Below, piece by piece: positions 53,534-63,833 of a stretch of DNA of 64,000 nt. This stretch comes from an uncultured Selenomonadales bacterium (lineage in GTDB: Bacteria; Bacillota; Negativicutes; Acidaminococcales; Acidaminococcaceae): contig ONAN01000001.1 in NCBI GenBank assembly GCA_900315805.1, forward strand, positions 62,001-126,000, in the 5' to 3' direction. Each line of letters starts with the position of its first letter. Position 1 is the first letter of the stretch. The position numbers were made by a program, and so were the translations under genes. The notes beneath the pieces are model-generated. The model saw only the letters and a list, made by a program, of their open reading frames with translations, was not told the DNA's origin and did not search any database.

Positions 53534-54931
53534 TCAGCGGCCGGTCAGGTAGGCGTCGATTGCTTCTGCGGCGCGTTTGCCGGCGCCCATGGCGGAAATG
53601 ACCGTGGCGGCGCCGGTTACGATGTCGCCGCCGGCAAAGACGCCGGGCATGCTCGTGGCGCCGTTTTCATCGGCCACGATGTTGCCGCGCTTGTTGATTT
53701 CCAGTTCCGGCGTCGTATCCGAAATAAGCGGATTGGCACCTTGGCCGATGGCCATGACGACTTCGTCCACCGGCAGGACATGGTTCGAACCTTCCACCGG
53801 TTTCGGCGACCGTCTGCCGCTGGCATCGGGTTCGCCCAGTTCCATTTTGACGCATTCCAGGCCGGTGACCCAGCCGTCTTCGCTGCCCAGTACCCGCACA
53901 GGGTTGTTGAGCAGATAGAACTGCACGCCTTCGGCTTTCGCGTGGGCCACTTCTTCCTTACGGGCCGGCAGTTCGTCCTCGCCGCGGCGATAGACGATGT
54001 AGACCGTTTCGGAACCCAGGCGCAGGGCCGTGCGGGCCGCGTCCATGGCGACGTTGCCGCCGCCCACGACGGCGACCTTCTTGCCGGCGTAGACCGGCGT
54101 GGCCGCTTTCGGGAACGTATAGGCCTTCATCAGGTTGACACGGGTCAGGAATTCGTTGGCGGCATACACGCCGTTCAGGTCTTCCCCATCGATATGCATG
54201 AAGTGGGGCAGGCCGGCGCCCGTGCCGATATAGACGGCGTCGTAGCCTTCTTCCTTCATCAGTTCGTCAATGGTGAAGGTGCGGCCGATGACCATGTTGG
54301 TCTTGATTTCCACGCCCATCTTCTTCAGGCCGTCGATTTCATGCTGGACGATCTCTTTGGGCAGACGGAACTGCGGGATGCCGTACATGAGCACGCCGCC
54401 TGCCACATGGAAGGCTTCGAAGATCGTGACATCGTAGCCCTTCTGGGCCAGGGAGCCGGCGCAGGCCAGGCCTGTCGGGCCGGAGCCGATGATGGCGACT
54501 TTCTTGCCCTTCTTCTCCACTTTCGGGGCCTCCACGGCGTCCAGGCCGTGTTCCCGTGCGTAGTCGGCGACAAAGCGTTCCAGGCGGCCGATGGCTACCG
54601 GTTCCCCTTTGATGCCGAGGACGCAGCGGCCCTCGCACTGTTTTTCCTGCGGGCAGACACGGCCGCAGACAGCGGGCAGGCTGCTCTTTTCCTTGATGAT
54701 GCGGATGGCGGACGCAAAATCCCGTTCCGCCACGGCATGAATGAATTTCGGGATATAGATGTTGACCGGGCAGCCTGTGACGCACCGGGGCTTGGGGCAG
54801 TTCAGGCAGCGCTGTGCCTCTTCCACCGCCGTGTCTTCGTCATAGCCCAGGGCGACTTCCTCGAAATTATGTCTCCGGACATCTGCCGGCTGTTCCGGCA
54901 TCGCGTGACGGTTTACTTTAAGCATTTGCAT
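53534..54931 (-). CDS. nfnB: NADPH-dependent oxidoreductase NfnB (glutamate synthase small-subunit family)
   Basis: A 465-residue flavoprotein. The N-terminal ferredoxin-like region has CLNCPKPRCVTGCPV and CGRVCPQEKQCEGRC for 4Fe-4S clusters. FAD binding is at GSGPTGLACAGSLAQKG, NADP binding at VVGGGNVAMDAARTALRLG, and the C-terminal FAD-closing segment has PGVFAGGDIVTGAATVISAMGAGKRAAEAI. Alone it resembles the glutamate synthase small subunit. Directly coupled to an NfnA-like gene (19-base overlap), it most likely forms the electron-bifurcating NADH-dependent ferredoxin:NADP+ oxidoreductase, which makes NADPH in anaerobes. No gltB large subunit is in the window. Confidence 0.88.
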   Translation of the reverse strand: MQMLKVNRHAMPEQPADVRRHNFEEVALGYDEDTAVEEAQRCLNCPKPRCVTGCPVNIYIPKFIHAVAERDFASAIRIIKEKSSLPAVCGRVCPQEKQCEGRCVLGIKGEPVAIGRLERFVADYAREHGLDAVEAPKVEKKGKKVAIIGSGPTGLACAGSLAQKGYDVTIFEAFHVAGGVLMYGIPQFRLPKEIVQHEIDGLKKMGVEIKTNMVIGRTFTIDELMKEEGYDAVYIGTGAGLPHFMHIDGEDLNGVYAANEFLTRVNLMKAYTFPKAATPVYAGKKVAVVGGGNVAMDAARTALRLGSETVYIVYRRGEDELPARKEEVAHAKAEGVQFYLLNNPVRVLGSEDGWVTGLECVKMELGEPDASGRRSPKPVEGSNHVLPVDEVVMAIGQGANPLISDTTPELEINKRGNIVADENGATSMPGVFAGGDIVTGAATVISAMGAGKRAAEAIDAYLTGR

Positions 54932-55752
54932 TCACCTCCGCAGCTCCATTCCTCGGCTTCCTGGGTCTTGTACATCCTCTGCCGCTGCATGAGGTTGGCA
55001 AAATCCACTTTGTGGGCGTCGAACTCCGGTCCGTCGACGCAGGCGAACTTGTTCTCGCCGCCGACGAGGACGCGGCAGCCGCCGCACATGCCCGTGCCGT
55101 CGACCATGATGGTGTTCAGGCTGGCAGCCGTATAAACATGGAACGGTTCCGTCGTGCGGGCCACATTGCGCATCATGACGACGGGGCCGATGGTGATGAC
55201 GTAGTCGACCTTCTCTCCTTTTTCCAGCATTTCCTGCAGGGGCTGGGTCACGAAGCCTTTGCGGCCGTAGCTGCCGTCGTCGGTGCAGACGATCAGCTCA
55301 TCGCTGACGGCGCGCATCTTGTCTTCCCACAGGACGAGTTCCTTCGTGCGGCCGCCGATGATGGAGATGACCCTGTTGCCCAGTGCCTTGTAGGCCCGGG
55401 CAATCGGGTAGACCGGGGCGACGCCGATGCCGCCGCCGACGCAGACGACGGTGCCGAACTTCTTCATTTCCGAAGGACGGCCCAGGGGTCCGACGATGTT
55501 CTGCAGCTCGTCGCCGACGCCGAAATCTTCGCAGATATGCTGCGTCGTGGCGCCGACTTCCTGGATGATCATGGTGATATGGCCTTTTTCACGGTCAAAA
55601 TCGGCAATCGTGAAAGGCACGCGTTCGCTTTCCGGGTCGGACAGTACGATGACGAACTGTCCCGGCTGGCATTTCCGGGCAATCAGCGGGGCTTCCACGA
55701 CCAGTTCGTAGACAGCGGGGGAAACTTTGATTTTACTTAAGATTTTCGCCAT
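54913..55752 (-). CDS. nfnA: NfnA subunit (FAD/NAD-binding, dihydroorotate dehydrogenase electron-transfer-like)
   Basis: A 279-residue protein with an FAD-binding beta barrel (ARKCQPGQFVIVLSD, ERVPFTIADFD), an NAD-binding domain (VCVGGGIGVAPVYPIARAYKALGNRVISIIGGRTKEL), and a C-terminal 2Fe-2S site in GTGMCGGCRVLV plus FACVDGPEFDAH. A further cysteine-rich tail (SCGGECKCLK) ends the protein. NfnA oxidises NADH in the NfnAB complex. Homologues in other settings serve sulfide dehydrogenase or PyrD; the adjacent nfnB makes Nfn the best call. Starts 54 bases after the mtaD stop. Confidence 0.88.
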   Translation of the reverse strand: MAKILSKIKVSPAVYELVVEAPLIARKCQPGQFVIVLSDPESERVPFTIADFDREKGHITMIIQEVGATTQHICEDFGVGDELQNIVGPLGRPSEMKKFGTVVCVGGGIGVAPVYPIARAYKALGNRVISIIGGRTKELVLWEDKMRAVSDELIVCTDDGSYGRKGFVTQPLQEMLEKGEKVDYVITIGPVVMMRNVARTTEPFHVYTAASLNTIMVDGTGMCGGCRVLVGGENKFACVDGPEFDAHKVDFANLMQRQRMYKTQEAEEWSCGGECKCLK

Positions 55753-55806
55753 GTTGTTCGCTCTCCTTGTTTCTCTATTCCTGCTCCCCTGTGGGGAGCG
55801 CCGGGT

Positions 55807-57093
55807 TCAGTGGTGCGTGAGCCGCGCGGCGATCTGCCCTGCTTCCGCGTAGATCTTTTCCGCGTCCAGGGTCTTGACTTCGCCCTTCTCCATGATCACC
55901 CTGCCATTGACGATGACCGTATCGGCATCGTTGGCGCTGGCAGCGTACACGAGCAGGCTCATGCGGTCGTGACGGGGATACCAGTACGGTTTGTCCATAT
56001 CATAGAGCACGATGTCGGCCAGATAGCCTTCTTCCAGTTTGCCCAGGTCCTTGTACCCGATGCATCTGGCACCCTGGTACGTGGCCATGTCCCAGGCCTG
56101 CGCGGCCGGAATGCACAGCGGGTCGTACGTGACGCCCTTGTGCAGCATGGCGGCCAGGCGCGTTTCCTCGAGCATGTCGAGGTTGTTGTTCGACGTGGCG
56201 CCGTCCGTGCCGAGGCCGACGGTGATCCCTTTGGCCATCATCTTCTCCACGGGCGCGATGCCGCTGGCGAGCTTCAGGTTGCTCTGCGGATTGTGGGCCA
56301 CGCGGGCGTGCTTTTTCGCCATCAGGTCGATTTCTTCGTCCGTTGCCCACACGGCGTGGGCGATCAGGCAGCCCCGGTCCAGAATCCCCAGGCTGTCGGC
56401 ATAGGCGATAGGCGTCTTGCCGTGCTGGGCGACGCAGTCCTTGACTTCCTGCTGCGTTTCCGAAAGGTGCATGTGCATTTCACTGCCCAGTTCCCCCGCC
56501 GCTTCGACGAGCAGCTTCAGGTACTCTTCCGTGCAGGTGTAGGGCGCATGGGGCCCCAGCATGACGGTCAGGCGGCCGTCCGCCTTGCCGTTCCAGTCTT
56601 TGTAGAGGCGTACGTTTTCCGCCAGGCGCTGGTCTTCCTTGTCGTATTTGTCACCGGTCAGGCCGCGGGCGAGGCAGGCACGGATGCCCGATTCCTCGAC
56701 GGCTTTGGCCGTTTCGTCTTCAAAAAAGTACATGTCGGCGAACGAGGTGGTACCGCCTTTGAGCATTTCCAGGATGCCCAGCTGGGTGCCCCAGTAGCAG
56801 TCGCCGTCCTTCAGGCCCGCCTCGGCAGGCCAGACCTTGTTCTGCAGCCAGTCCATGAGCGCCATGTCGTCGCCGTAGCTGCGCAGCAGGCACATGGCGA
56901 TGTGCGTGTGGGCGTTGACCATGCCGGCCGCCGCCAGTTTGCCCGTGGCATCGATGACTTGCGCGTCGTCGTAGCCTTCGGGTTTGTCTTTGCCGATATA
57001 GGTGATTTTGCGGTCCGTGATGCCGATGTACTTCTTCGGGTAATCCGGACCGTCCGTTACGATTTCTGCATTCTTGATCAGGATTTTGGACAT
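55807..57093 (-). CDS. mtaD: 5-methylthioadenosine/S-adenosylhomocysteine deaminase (MtaD-like amidohydrolase)
   Basis: A 428-residue amidohydrolase. Metal-binding motifs are NAHTHIAM (about 67-74), HMHLSETQQE (about 215), IAHAVW and LGTDGATSNN. It also has the N-terminal DGPDYPKKYIGITDRKITYIG barrel-flank and the C-terminal ARCIGYKDLGKLEEGYLADIVLYD. Studied homologues deaminate methylthioadenosine, S-adenosylhomocysteine and often adenosine or 5'-deoxyadenosine to their inosine forms. Encoded with ahcY, mtnA and mtnP, this supports a role in clearing SAM by-products; substrate range is inferred. The gene starts 15 bases after the aldolase stop. Confidence 0.9.
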   Translation of the reverse strand: MSKILIKNAEIVTDGPDYPKKYIGITDRKITYIGKDKPEGYDDAQVIDATGKLAAAGMVNAHTHIAMCLLRSYGDDMALMDWLQNKVWPAEAGLKDGDCYWGTQLGILEMLKGGTTSFADMYFFEDETAKAVEESGIRACLARGLTGDKYDKEDQRLAENVRLYKDWNGKADGRLTVMLGPHAPYTCTEEYLKLLVEAAGELGSEMHMHLSETQQEVKDCVAQHGKTPIAYADSLGILDRGCLIAHAVWATDEEIDLMAKKHARVAHNPQSNLKLASGIAPVEKMMAKGITVGLGTDGATSNNNLDMLEETRLAAMLHKGVTYDPLCIPAAQAWDMATYQGARCIGYKDLGKLEEGYLADIVLYDMDKPYWYPRHDRMSLLVYAASANDADTVIVNGRVIMEKGEVKTLDAEKIYAEAGQIAARLTHH

Positions 57094-57107
57094 GTTTTCA
57101 CTCCAGT

Positions 57108-57779
57108 CTATTCCAGTCCCTGCTGGCGTTTCGAATAATGTTCCTCATAAAAACCGTTGATGTAACGGCACTGTGCGTCCGTCAAGGGCACGACGCTGCC
57201 GCCGGCCGCCAGAAAGATGCGGCAGGCTTTTTCCAACAGTTCGGCGCAGGTCAGGGCCTCTTTGAGCGACGTGCCCCAGCAGACGGCGCCGTGGTTGGCC
57301 AGAAAGGCGGCCCGGTGTCCGTCCAGGGCCTGTACGACGCTGGCGCCCAGCTCCGGTGTGCCCGGCAGGGCGTAGGCAGCGCAGCGGACCGCACCGCCCG
57401 TCAGCTGGACCAGGTCCTCCACCAGCGGAGGCAGGTCCCGGTGCGAGACGGCCAGGGCGCTGGCGTAAATGCTGTGCGTGTGGACGATGGCCCGTGCCTT
57501 GGGGATGGCTTTGTAGATGGCCAGGTGCAGCGGCAGTTCCGACGACGGCAGCAGGCTGCCGGCCTGTACGGTTCCGTCCAGGTCCGTCACGACGATGTCC
57601 TCGTCCCGGAGAGCATCATAACTGCGGCCCGACGGCGTGATGGCGATCAGGCCTTCCCCCGCCCGGCGGCTCAGGTTGCCCCAGCTGCCCACGGTGAGGC
57701 TTGACGCCAGCAGGCGGCGTCCGGTTTCGACGACTTCGTGCCGTGCCGCGGCAACGTCCGTATGGATTGCATCGGTCAT
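57108..57779 (-). CDS. Class II aldolase/adducin family protein (candidate methylthioribulose-1-phosphate aldolase)
   Basis: A 223-residue zinc-dependent protein of the class II aldolase family. SSLTVGSWGNLSRR and ITPSGRSYD form the phosphate site, SSELPLHLAIY carries the candidate catalytic glutamate, HTHSIYASAL gives two zinc histidines, and FLANHGAVCWG the third. The sequence looks like fuculose-phosphate aldolase-type members. In the mtn cluster it could be an aldolase cutting 5-methylthioribulose-1-phosphate (or 5-deoxyribulose-1-phosphate) to dihydroxyacetone phosphate and an aldehyde, or MtnB dehydratase of the same family. The absence of mtnC and mtnD here favours the aldolase. The ATG at 57779 has GGGAGGG upstream; an earlier start would overlap ahcY. 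Confidence 0.8.
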   Translation of the reverse strand: MTDAIHTDVAAARHEVVETGRRLLASSLTVGSWGNLSRRAGEGLIAITPSGRSYDALRDEDIVVTDLDGTVQAGSLLPSSELPLHLAIYKAIPKARAIVHTHSIYASALAVSHRDLPPLVEDLVQLTGGAVRCAAYALPGTPELGASVVQALDGHRAAFLANHGAVCWGTSLKEALTCAELLEKACRIFLAAGGSVVPLTDAQCRYINGFYEEHYSKRQQGLE

Positions 57780-57819
57780 ATGGTTCCCTCCCCTGTCCTT
57801 CCGCGTGCGGAAAGCCGCA

Positions 57820-59051
<1,232 letters not shown>

Positions 59052-59064
<13 letters not shown>

Positions 59065-60149
59065 GAATCCAATTCCTCCTTTAAAACTTTCGCCTGTAAG
59101 GCTTGTATCGCTTCGGGATACGGCGGCCGCAGCACACCGTATTCCGTGATGATGCCCGTGATGAGGGATGCCGGCGTCACGTCGAACGCCGGGTTGAAGA
59201 CGTCCGCGTCAGGCGGCGCGGAGTAAGTGCCGCAGAAGCGGCGGACTTCGTCGGGATTCCGCTGTTCGATGGGAATCTGCGACCCTTCGGCCAGTTCGAA
59301 GTCAAAGGTGTTGGCCGGGGCGGCCACATAGAAGGGGATGCCGTGGGCTTTGGCCAGCAGGGCCACGCCGTAGGTACCGATCTTGTTGGCCGTGTCGCCG
59401 TTGCGGACGATGCGGTCCGCGCCGGTGATGACCATGTTCACGCCTTTCGTCTTCATGACCCAGGCGGCCATGTTGTCCGTGATGGCCGTGACGGGAATCT
59501 TGTCCTGCATCAGTTCCCACACGGTCAGGCGGGCGCCTTGCAGCAGCGGCCGGGTTTCGTCGGAATAGACCCGTTCCACCCTGCCCTGCTCCCAGGCCGT
59601 GCGGATCACGCCCAGGGCCGTGCCCCAGCCGCAGGTGGCCAGCGCGCCGGCGTTGCAGTGGGTCAGGATGACGGCTTTGTCCGGCACGCAGGCCGCGCCG
59701 TATTCACCCATCTTCCTGTTGACGGCGATGTCCTTGTCATAGACATGCCGGGCCAGCTGCTCCAGGCGGGCGTCCAGGTCCGCGCAGCTGCAGTGGTCCG
59801 CCGTCCCCTTTTCCGCCGCCCTGTACATGAGGTTTGTCGCCCAGGCCAGGTTGACGGCTGTCGGACGGGCCGCGTCCAGTTCTTCCTTTACGGAATGGTA
59901 GCGTTCCAACAGGGCAGCGGGGGCGGCAGCCTTCCCTGCCTCTTCCACGCACTGCCGCCAGCCGAGCACCATGGCGTAGGCCGCGGCGGCGCCGATGGCC
60001 GGCGCGCCCCGGACTTCCATGTCCCGGATGGCCCGGATGACCCGGTGGTAATCGGAACAGGCAACCCATTCCACGTGCAGGGGCAGCTTCGTCTGGTCCA
60101 GCAGGACCAGGGTCCCCTGCTTCCATTCCATTGTCAGGACCATGTTCAA
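59052..60149 (-). CDS. mtnA: S-methyl-5-thioribose-1-phosphate isomerase
   Basis: MtnA converts 5-methylthioribose-1-phosphate to 5-methylthioribulose-1-phosphate. The roughly 365-residue protein has RGAPAIGAAAAYA, the catalytic cysteine in CNAGALATCGWGTALGVI (about residue 165), the catalytic Asp in TDNMAAWVM, and GADRIVRNGDTANKIGTYG. The start is uncertain: TTG 60149 has AAGGA 7 bases upstream, while ATG 60143 and ATG 60131 are also in frame; MEWKQGTLVLLD would begin at 60131. It lies 18 bases after mtnP. Related isomerases act on 5-deoxyribose-1-phosphate, so the two roles may overlap. Confidence 0.94.
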
Positions 60150-60167
60150 TCAGACTTCCTTCGTTGC

Positions 60168-60980
60168 TTATTCTTTTTCAGGATACAGCTGGAACCCGCC
60201 GAACTCCTTCATGGCGTGTTTGCACAGGCAGATGTCCTGGACGGGTTTGTTGTAGTTGATGAAGCCCGTGATGACCTTTTCCATGTTGCGGATGGACTGG
60301 GCCATGGCTTCCTGCACTTCGGCATGGGACAGGGGCGTCTTGGAGATGCCGGCGCCCATGTTGGTGACGATGGCCACGTTGGTGTAGCACATTTCCGCTT
60401 CCCGGGCCAGGACGGCTTCCTGGGCGTTCGTCATGCCGACCACGTCGCCGCCGAGGATGGCATAGGCCTTGATTTCCGCGGCCGTTTCAAAGCGGGGACC
60501 TTCGGTGCAGACATAGCAGCCCGTCTTGTGGAAGGGGATGTCCGTCCGGGAAAGGATGTCGATGACTTTCGTGCGCAGCGTTTCGCAATAGGGATGGGTG
60601 AAATCCACATGGCCCACGCCGCGGACCGGATTGTCGTAGAACGTGTTGATGCGGCTCTTCGTGAAGTCGAGGAGCTGGTCGCAGACGACGAAGTGGCCCG
60701 CCGTCATTTCGGGGTTCAGGGAGCCCGTCGCCGACGTGGCGAAGATTTCTTCCGTGCCCAGGCTCTTGAGGGCCCAGATGTTGGCCCGGTAGTTGATCAT
60801 GTGGGGAGCCACCGTATGGCCTGCGCCGTGGCGCGTGATGAAGGCGACCTGGTTGCCCGCCATCGTGCCGAGGCTGCATAATGCCTTCCCGTAGGGAGTT
60901 TCAATGACTTTCGTTTCAAAATCCTTCATGGCTTCGGGGCTGTAGATGCCCGTGCCGCCGATGATGCCTATTTTACGCAT
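60168..60980 (-). CDS. mtnP: S-methyl-5'-thioadenosine phosphorylase
   Basis: MtnP phosphorolyses methylthioadenosine to adenine and methylthioribose-1-phosphate. The 270-residue protein begins with the PNP-fold KIGIIGGTGIYSPEA, has ITRHGAGHTVAPHMINYRANI (phosphate site), CTEGPRFETAAEI and GMTNAQEAVLAREAEM (purine and ribose sites). The ATG at 60980 has AAAGGTGG 9 bases upstream. Some relatives prefer methylthioinosine, which matters here because a deaminase is in the same operon. 18 bases after the HAD gene in transcription order. Confidence 0.93.
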   Translation of the reverse strand: MRKIGIIGGTGIYSPEAMKDFETKVIETPYGKALCSLGTMAGNQVAFITRHGAGHTVAPHMINYRANIWALKSLGTEEIFATSATGSLNPEMTAGHFVVCDQLLDFTKSRINTFYDNPVRGVGHVDFTHPYCETLRTKVIDILSRTDIPFHKTGCYVCTEGPRFETAAEIKAYAILGGDVVGMTNAQEAVLAREAEMCYTNVAIVTNMGAGISKTPLSHAEVQEAMAQSIRNMEKVITGFINYNKPVQDICLCKHAMKEFGGFQLYPEKE

Positions 60981-60998
60981 AGCCAAATACCACCTTTC

Positions 60999-61700
60999 TT
61001 ATTTATCGGTTTTTTCCATAGTTGGTTCCGGCCGTCCGTCCAGACGGTCGATGAGCTGCAGCAGTTCCGGCATGGATCCGATCCAGTGGTCCGGGTGTGT
61101 CGCAGCGAGGGTGTTCCGGTCGACGAGGGTGTATTCCACGGCGACGGTCTCACAGCCCGCTCCCCTGCCGCACAGCATGTCGAAGGGGGAATCGCCGACC
61201 ATGAGCACTGTCCCGGGGGCCGCCTTTTTGTCCCGTCCGGCAAGGCCGAGGGCCTCCAGGGCGCGCAGGGCGCCGTCCGGATCGGGTTTGGGCCTGGACA
61301 CCAGGTCGGAGGAAATGACACAGTCGAAGAACTCTTCCAGTCCGACACAGCGCAGGCCGCGCCGGCAGGTCTTGTTCAGTTTGCTCGTCACGACGGCGAC
61401 GGGGAGATGGCGTGCCCGCAGGGCTTCCAGGGTCTCCCGCACGCCCGGAAAGGGTTGGATGAGCCGGTCGTGGACCACGTCCTGCCGTGCCCGGTACACG
61501 TCGCAGATGGTATTGCCCTTCTCCGCGCCGAAGAGGCGTACCAGGGACGGGCGCAGCGGCTGCCCGAACGTTTCCAGGTAAGGCTGCAGCGGGGCCTTGT
61601 GGCCGAGCACCTTTTCCGTCGCGTACGCGTAACAGTCGAAAATGACCGGCGATGTGTCGGCCAGGGTTCCGTCAAAATCAAAGAGGATTCCTTGTATCAT
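60999..61700 (-). CDS. HAD family phosphatase (PpaX/Gph-like)
   Basis: A 233-residue HAD hydrolase with the nucleophile motif LFDFDGTLADT (Asp8, Asp10), a helical cap, VVTSKLNK (motif II), KPDP with the motif III lysine, and MVGDSPFDM (motif IV). It resembles pyrophosphatase PpaX and phosphoglycolate phosphatase. Its substrate is unknown. It is the first gene of the methylthioadenosine operon, so it could dephosphorylate a pathway intermediate; MtnC and MtnX are also HAD proteins but this sequence does not look like either. AAAGGAAAAGG stands before the ATG, and a promoter-like sequence lies about 45 bases upstream. Confidence 0.85.
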   Translation of the reverse strand: MIQGILFDFDGTLADTSPVIFDCYAYATEKVLGHKAPLQPYLETFGQPLRPSLVRLFGAEKGNTICDVYRARQDVVHDRLIQPFPGVRETLEALRARHLPVAVVTSKLNKTCRRGLRCVGLEEFFDCVISSDLVSRPKPDPDGALRALEALGLAGRDKKAAPGTVLMVGDSPFDMLCGRGAGCETVAVEYTLVDRNTLAATHPDHWIGSMPELLQLIDRLDGRPEPTMEKTDK

Positions 61701-61743
61701 GTGCCTTTTCCTTTACTGTTTTTAACAACAACATCACTACTAT

Positions 61744-61772
61744 ATCATACCACATTTTGTAGTTCCGTTCCA
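61744..61772 (-). promoter_or_regulatory. Candidate promoter of the methylthioadenosine operon
   Basis: Minus strand: extended -10 TGGTATGAT with TATGAT at 61749-61744; the -35 (TGGAAC, 17 bases upstream) is poor. It lies about 45 bases before the HAD gene start. Confidence 0.5.
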
Positions 61773-61819
61773 TAAGAAACACCAGCCGGCAAGGGCGTCA
61801 ACAGCAAAAAGGGCATAAA

Positions 61820-61849
61820 AAAACGTCTGCCCTTCCGGACAGACGTTGG
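61820..61849 (-). terminator. Intrinsic terminator after the glycosyltransferase gene
   Basis: Minus strand AACGTCTG-TCCGGAAGGG-CAGACGTT followed by a run of Ts, five bases past the stop of the glycosyltransferase gene. Confidence 0.92.
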
Positions 61850-61853
61850 TGTT

Positions 61854-63137
61854 TCATTTTTTGCGGAACGCGACCTGCTTCGGACCGATTTCCACGACGT
61901 TGTCGGGAATCACCACATCATTGAAGCTGATGCTGCGCGTATGCAGCGTGTGGTTCCAGACATGGTCCTTGCGGTGGATCCAGCCGAGGGCCGTGATGGG
62001 GATCCAGCTGTAGATGAAGACCGGATAAACCAGCAGGTACAGCCAGGATTTGAAGGAAGCGCGGATCTTCCACATGACCGCCACGGGGAACACATACTGG
62101 CCAATGCCGATCAACTGCCAGACCTGCATGGGCAATACATCGTACAGAACGTTGGTATAGAACGGTACGAAGTTGTAGATGTAGGTGCAGATGACGAAGA
62201 ACGTCGAGAGCAGCAGGAAATACGGCTGAATCAGGTTGATCATGGCGTCGAGGACGACGATGTTGTGTTCCAGGATGCCTTTCTTCAGCATTTTCGGGAT
62301 GTAGCGGCCGGCTACGTCGAAAATGCCCTGTGCCCAGCGTTTGCGCTGGTTCCAGGCAGCCATGAAGGTCAGGGGCTTTTCGTCGTAAATGACGGCATCG
62401 TGGGCCCAGGTCGTGGGAATGTCTTCCATGAGGGCCTTCATGGTGAATTCCATGTCCTCCGCCAGGCAGGTGGCGCCCCAGCCGTACCGTTTCAGGACGG
62501 CCGTGTCAATGCACATGCCCGTGCCGCCGAGGACGCAGGACAGACCGATGTTGTATTTGGCCAGGTGCCAGACGTGGTTGACCATCCAGAAGGAGATGGC
62601 GAACATGCCGGACACCCAGGTGTCGTTCGGGTTCTTGGAGTCCAGGTAGCCCTGGATGACCTGCTCGCCGCTGCACAGATGGTCGTTCATCACTTTCAGG
62701 AACTGGGGATGGACGAGGTTGTCGGCGTCGAAGACGCAGACGGCATCGTACTGGCGGTCCAGGCTGAAGAGGCGCTGGAACATCCAGTCCATGGCGAAGC
62801 CTTTGCCCTTGCCCGTTTCGCTGAACCGTTCGTACACGATGGCGCCGGCCTCGCGGGCGACCTGTGCCGTATTGTCGGAGCAGTTGTCGGCCACGACGAA
62901 GATGTCGTACAGTTTATGGGAATAGTTCAGTTTGCGCAGGTTTTCGACGAGCTGCGCGATGACCGCGTGCTCGTTGTGGGCGCAGACAATCAGGGCGAAT
63001 GTCTTTTGCTCGGGGTATTCCTTGACCTGCTTCATTTTACCGAACAGGCCGAACCACGAAATGACGAAGTAGTAGATCGTAAAGAAGACGATGATCAGCT
63101 GCAACGGTATCATGACGACATCGAAAACAGAGCTCAT
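61854..63137 (-). CDS. Membrane family 2 glycosyltransferase
   Basis: A 427-residue processive-type GT2. One transmembrane helix at residues 8-32 is followed by the catalytic domain: ALIVCAHNEHAVI, the DAD metal motif in VCVFDADNLVH, the acceptor-base region LAEDMEFTMKAL and QRKRW (QxxRW), then three or four C-terminal membrane helices (about 285-395). This layout is that of cellulose/hyaluronan-synthase-like enzymes and of glycosyltransferases that act on lipids. The product is unknown. It lies 9 bases after pssA, so an envelope glycolipid or a polysaccharide built with phospholipid synthesis is a reasonable inference. Confidence 0.88.
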   Translation of the reverse strand: MSSVFDVVMIPLQLIIVFFTIYYFVISWFGLFGKMKQVKEYPEQKTFALIVCAHNEHAVIAQLVENLRKLNYSHKLYDIFVVADNCSDNTAQVAREAGAIVYERFSETGKGKGFAMDWMFQRLFSLDRQYDAVCVFDADNLVHPQFLKVMNDHLCSGEQVIQGYLDSKNPNDTWVSGMFAISFWMVNHVWHLAKYNIGLSCVLGGTGMCIDTAVLKRYGWGATCLAEDMEFTMKALMEDIPTTWAHDAVIYDEKPLTFMAAWNQRKRWAQGIFDVAGRYIPKMLKKGILEHNIVVLDAMINLIQPYFLLLSTFFVICTYIYNFVPFYTNVLYDVLPMQVWQLIGIGQYVFPVAVMWKIRASFKSWLYLLVYPVFIYSWIPITALGWIHRKDHVWNHTLHTRSISFNDVVIPDNVVEIGPKQVAFRKK

Positions 63138-63146
63138 TCAAACACC

Positions 63147-63833
63147 TCAGCCTTTCTGCTGTTTGTGGAACAGCATGACATAAACCGCATTCAGGACGCC
63201 TGCGATGAAATACGTGAACATGCAGACGAACGGCCAGCCTGTAGGACGCTGCCAGAGCAGGTACAGGCCGATGACGATTGCCAGGATGACGGGATAACGG
63301 AACATGGGGTTGCCGTGCCCCTTGAAATCGGGAAACTTCACATTACTGTAGAGGATGATGGCGATGGCCAGCGTCATGACGGCCGTCGGAACGGGCGGGA
63401 AATTGAATCCCGAGAGCACGTAGGTCGCGATGCAGCAGGCACCTGCCGGAATGGGCATCCCCTGGAAATAGCCACGCACGGTGGCGGTATTTACATTGAA
63501 GCGCGCTAAACGCATAGCGCCGAAGAACGTATATAATCCGGCGATTATTTTACCCCACCAGCCCAGGTCTGTCAAGCCGAACTGATAGATGAGGATGGCC
63601 GGTGCCACGCCGAAGGCTCCCAGATCACAGAGGGAGTCCATTTCGACACCGAAAGGGCCGGAAACACCGAGGGCCCTGGCCGCCCTTCCGTCGAGGGAAT
63701 CGGCTACGACGGACAGGATGATGCAGATGGCCGCCCGGAAAAAGTCATTTTCAATCGTAAAGAAGATGGAAACTACACCGAGTATGAGACTGATGCCGCT
63801 GATGGAATTGGGCACAATCCGCTTGTAGTTCAT
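63147..63833 (-). CDS. pssA: CDP-diacylglycerol-serine O-phosphatidyltransferase
   Basis: PssA makes phosphatidylserine from CDP-diacylglycerol and serine. The 228-residue membrane protein carries the CDP-alcohol phosphotransferase motif DSLDGRAARALGVSGPFGVEMDSLCD (near residues 45-70, in which the Asp residues bind metal) and six to seven hydrophobic segments. It is the type II (Bacillus-like) enzyme. Its start overlaps the psd stop as ATGA, so the two steps to phosphatidylethanolamine are translationally coupled. Confidence 0.95.
   Translation of the reverse strand: MNYKRIVPNSISGISLILGVVSIFFTIENDFFRAAICIILSVVADSLDGRAARALGVSGPFGVEMDSLCDLGAFGVAPAILIYQFGLTDLGWWGKIIAGLYTFFGAMRLARFNVNTATVRGYFQGMPIPAGACCIATYVLSGFNFPPVPTAVMTLAIAIILYSNVKFPDFKGHGNPMFRYPVILAIVIGLYLLWQRPTGWPFVCMFTYFIAGVLNAVYVMLFHKQQKG

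Noticed and set aside
53534-54931. Glutamate synthase small subunit (gltD)
   Set aside because: The fold is shared, but no large subunit is near, and the overlap with an NfnA-type gene makes the bifurcating transhydrogenase more likely.
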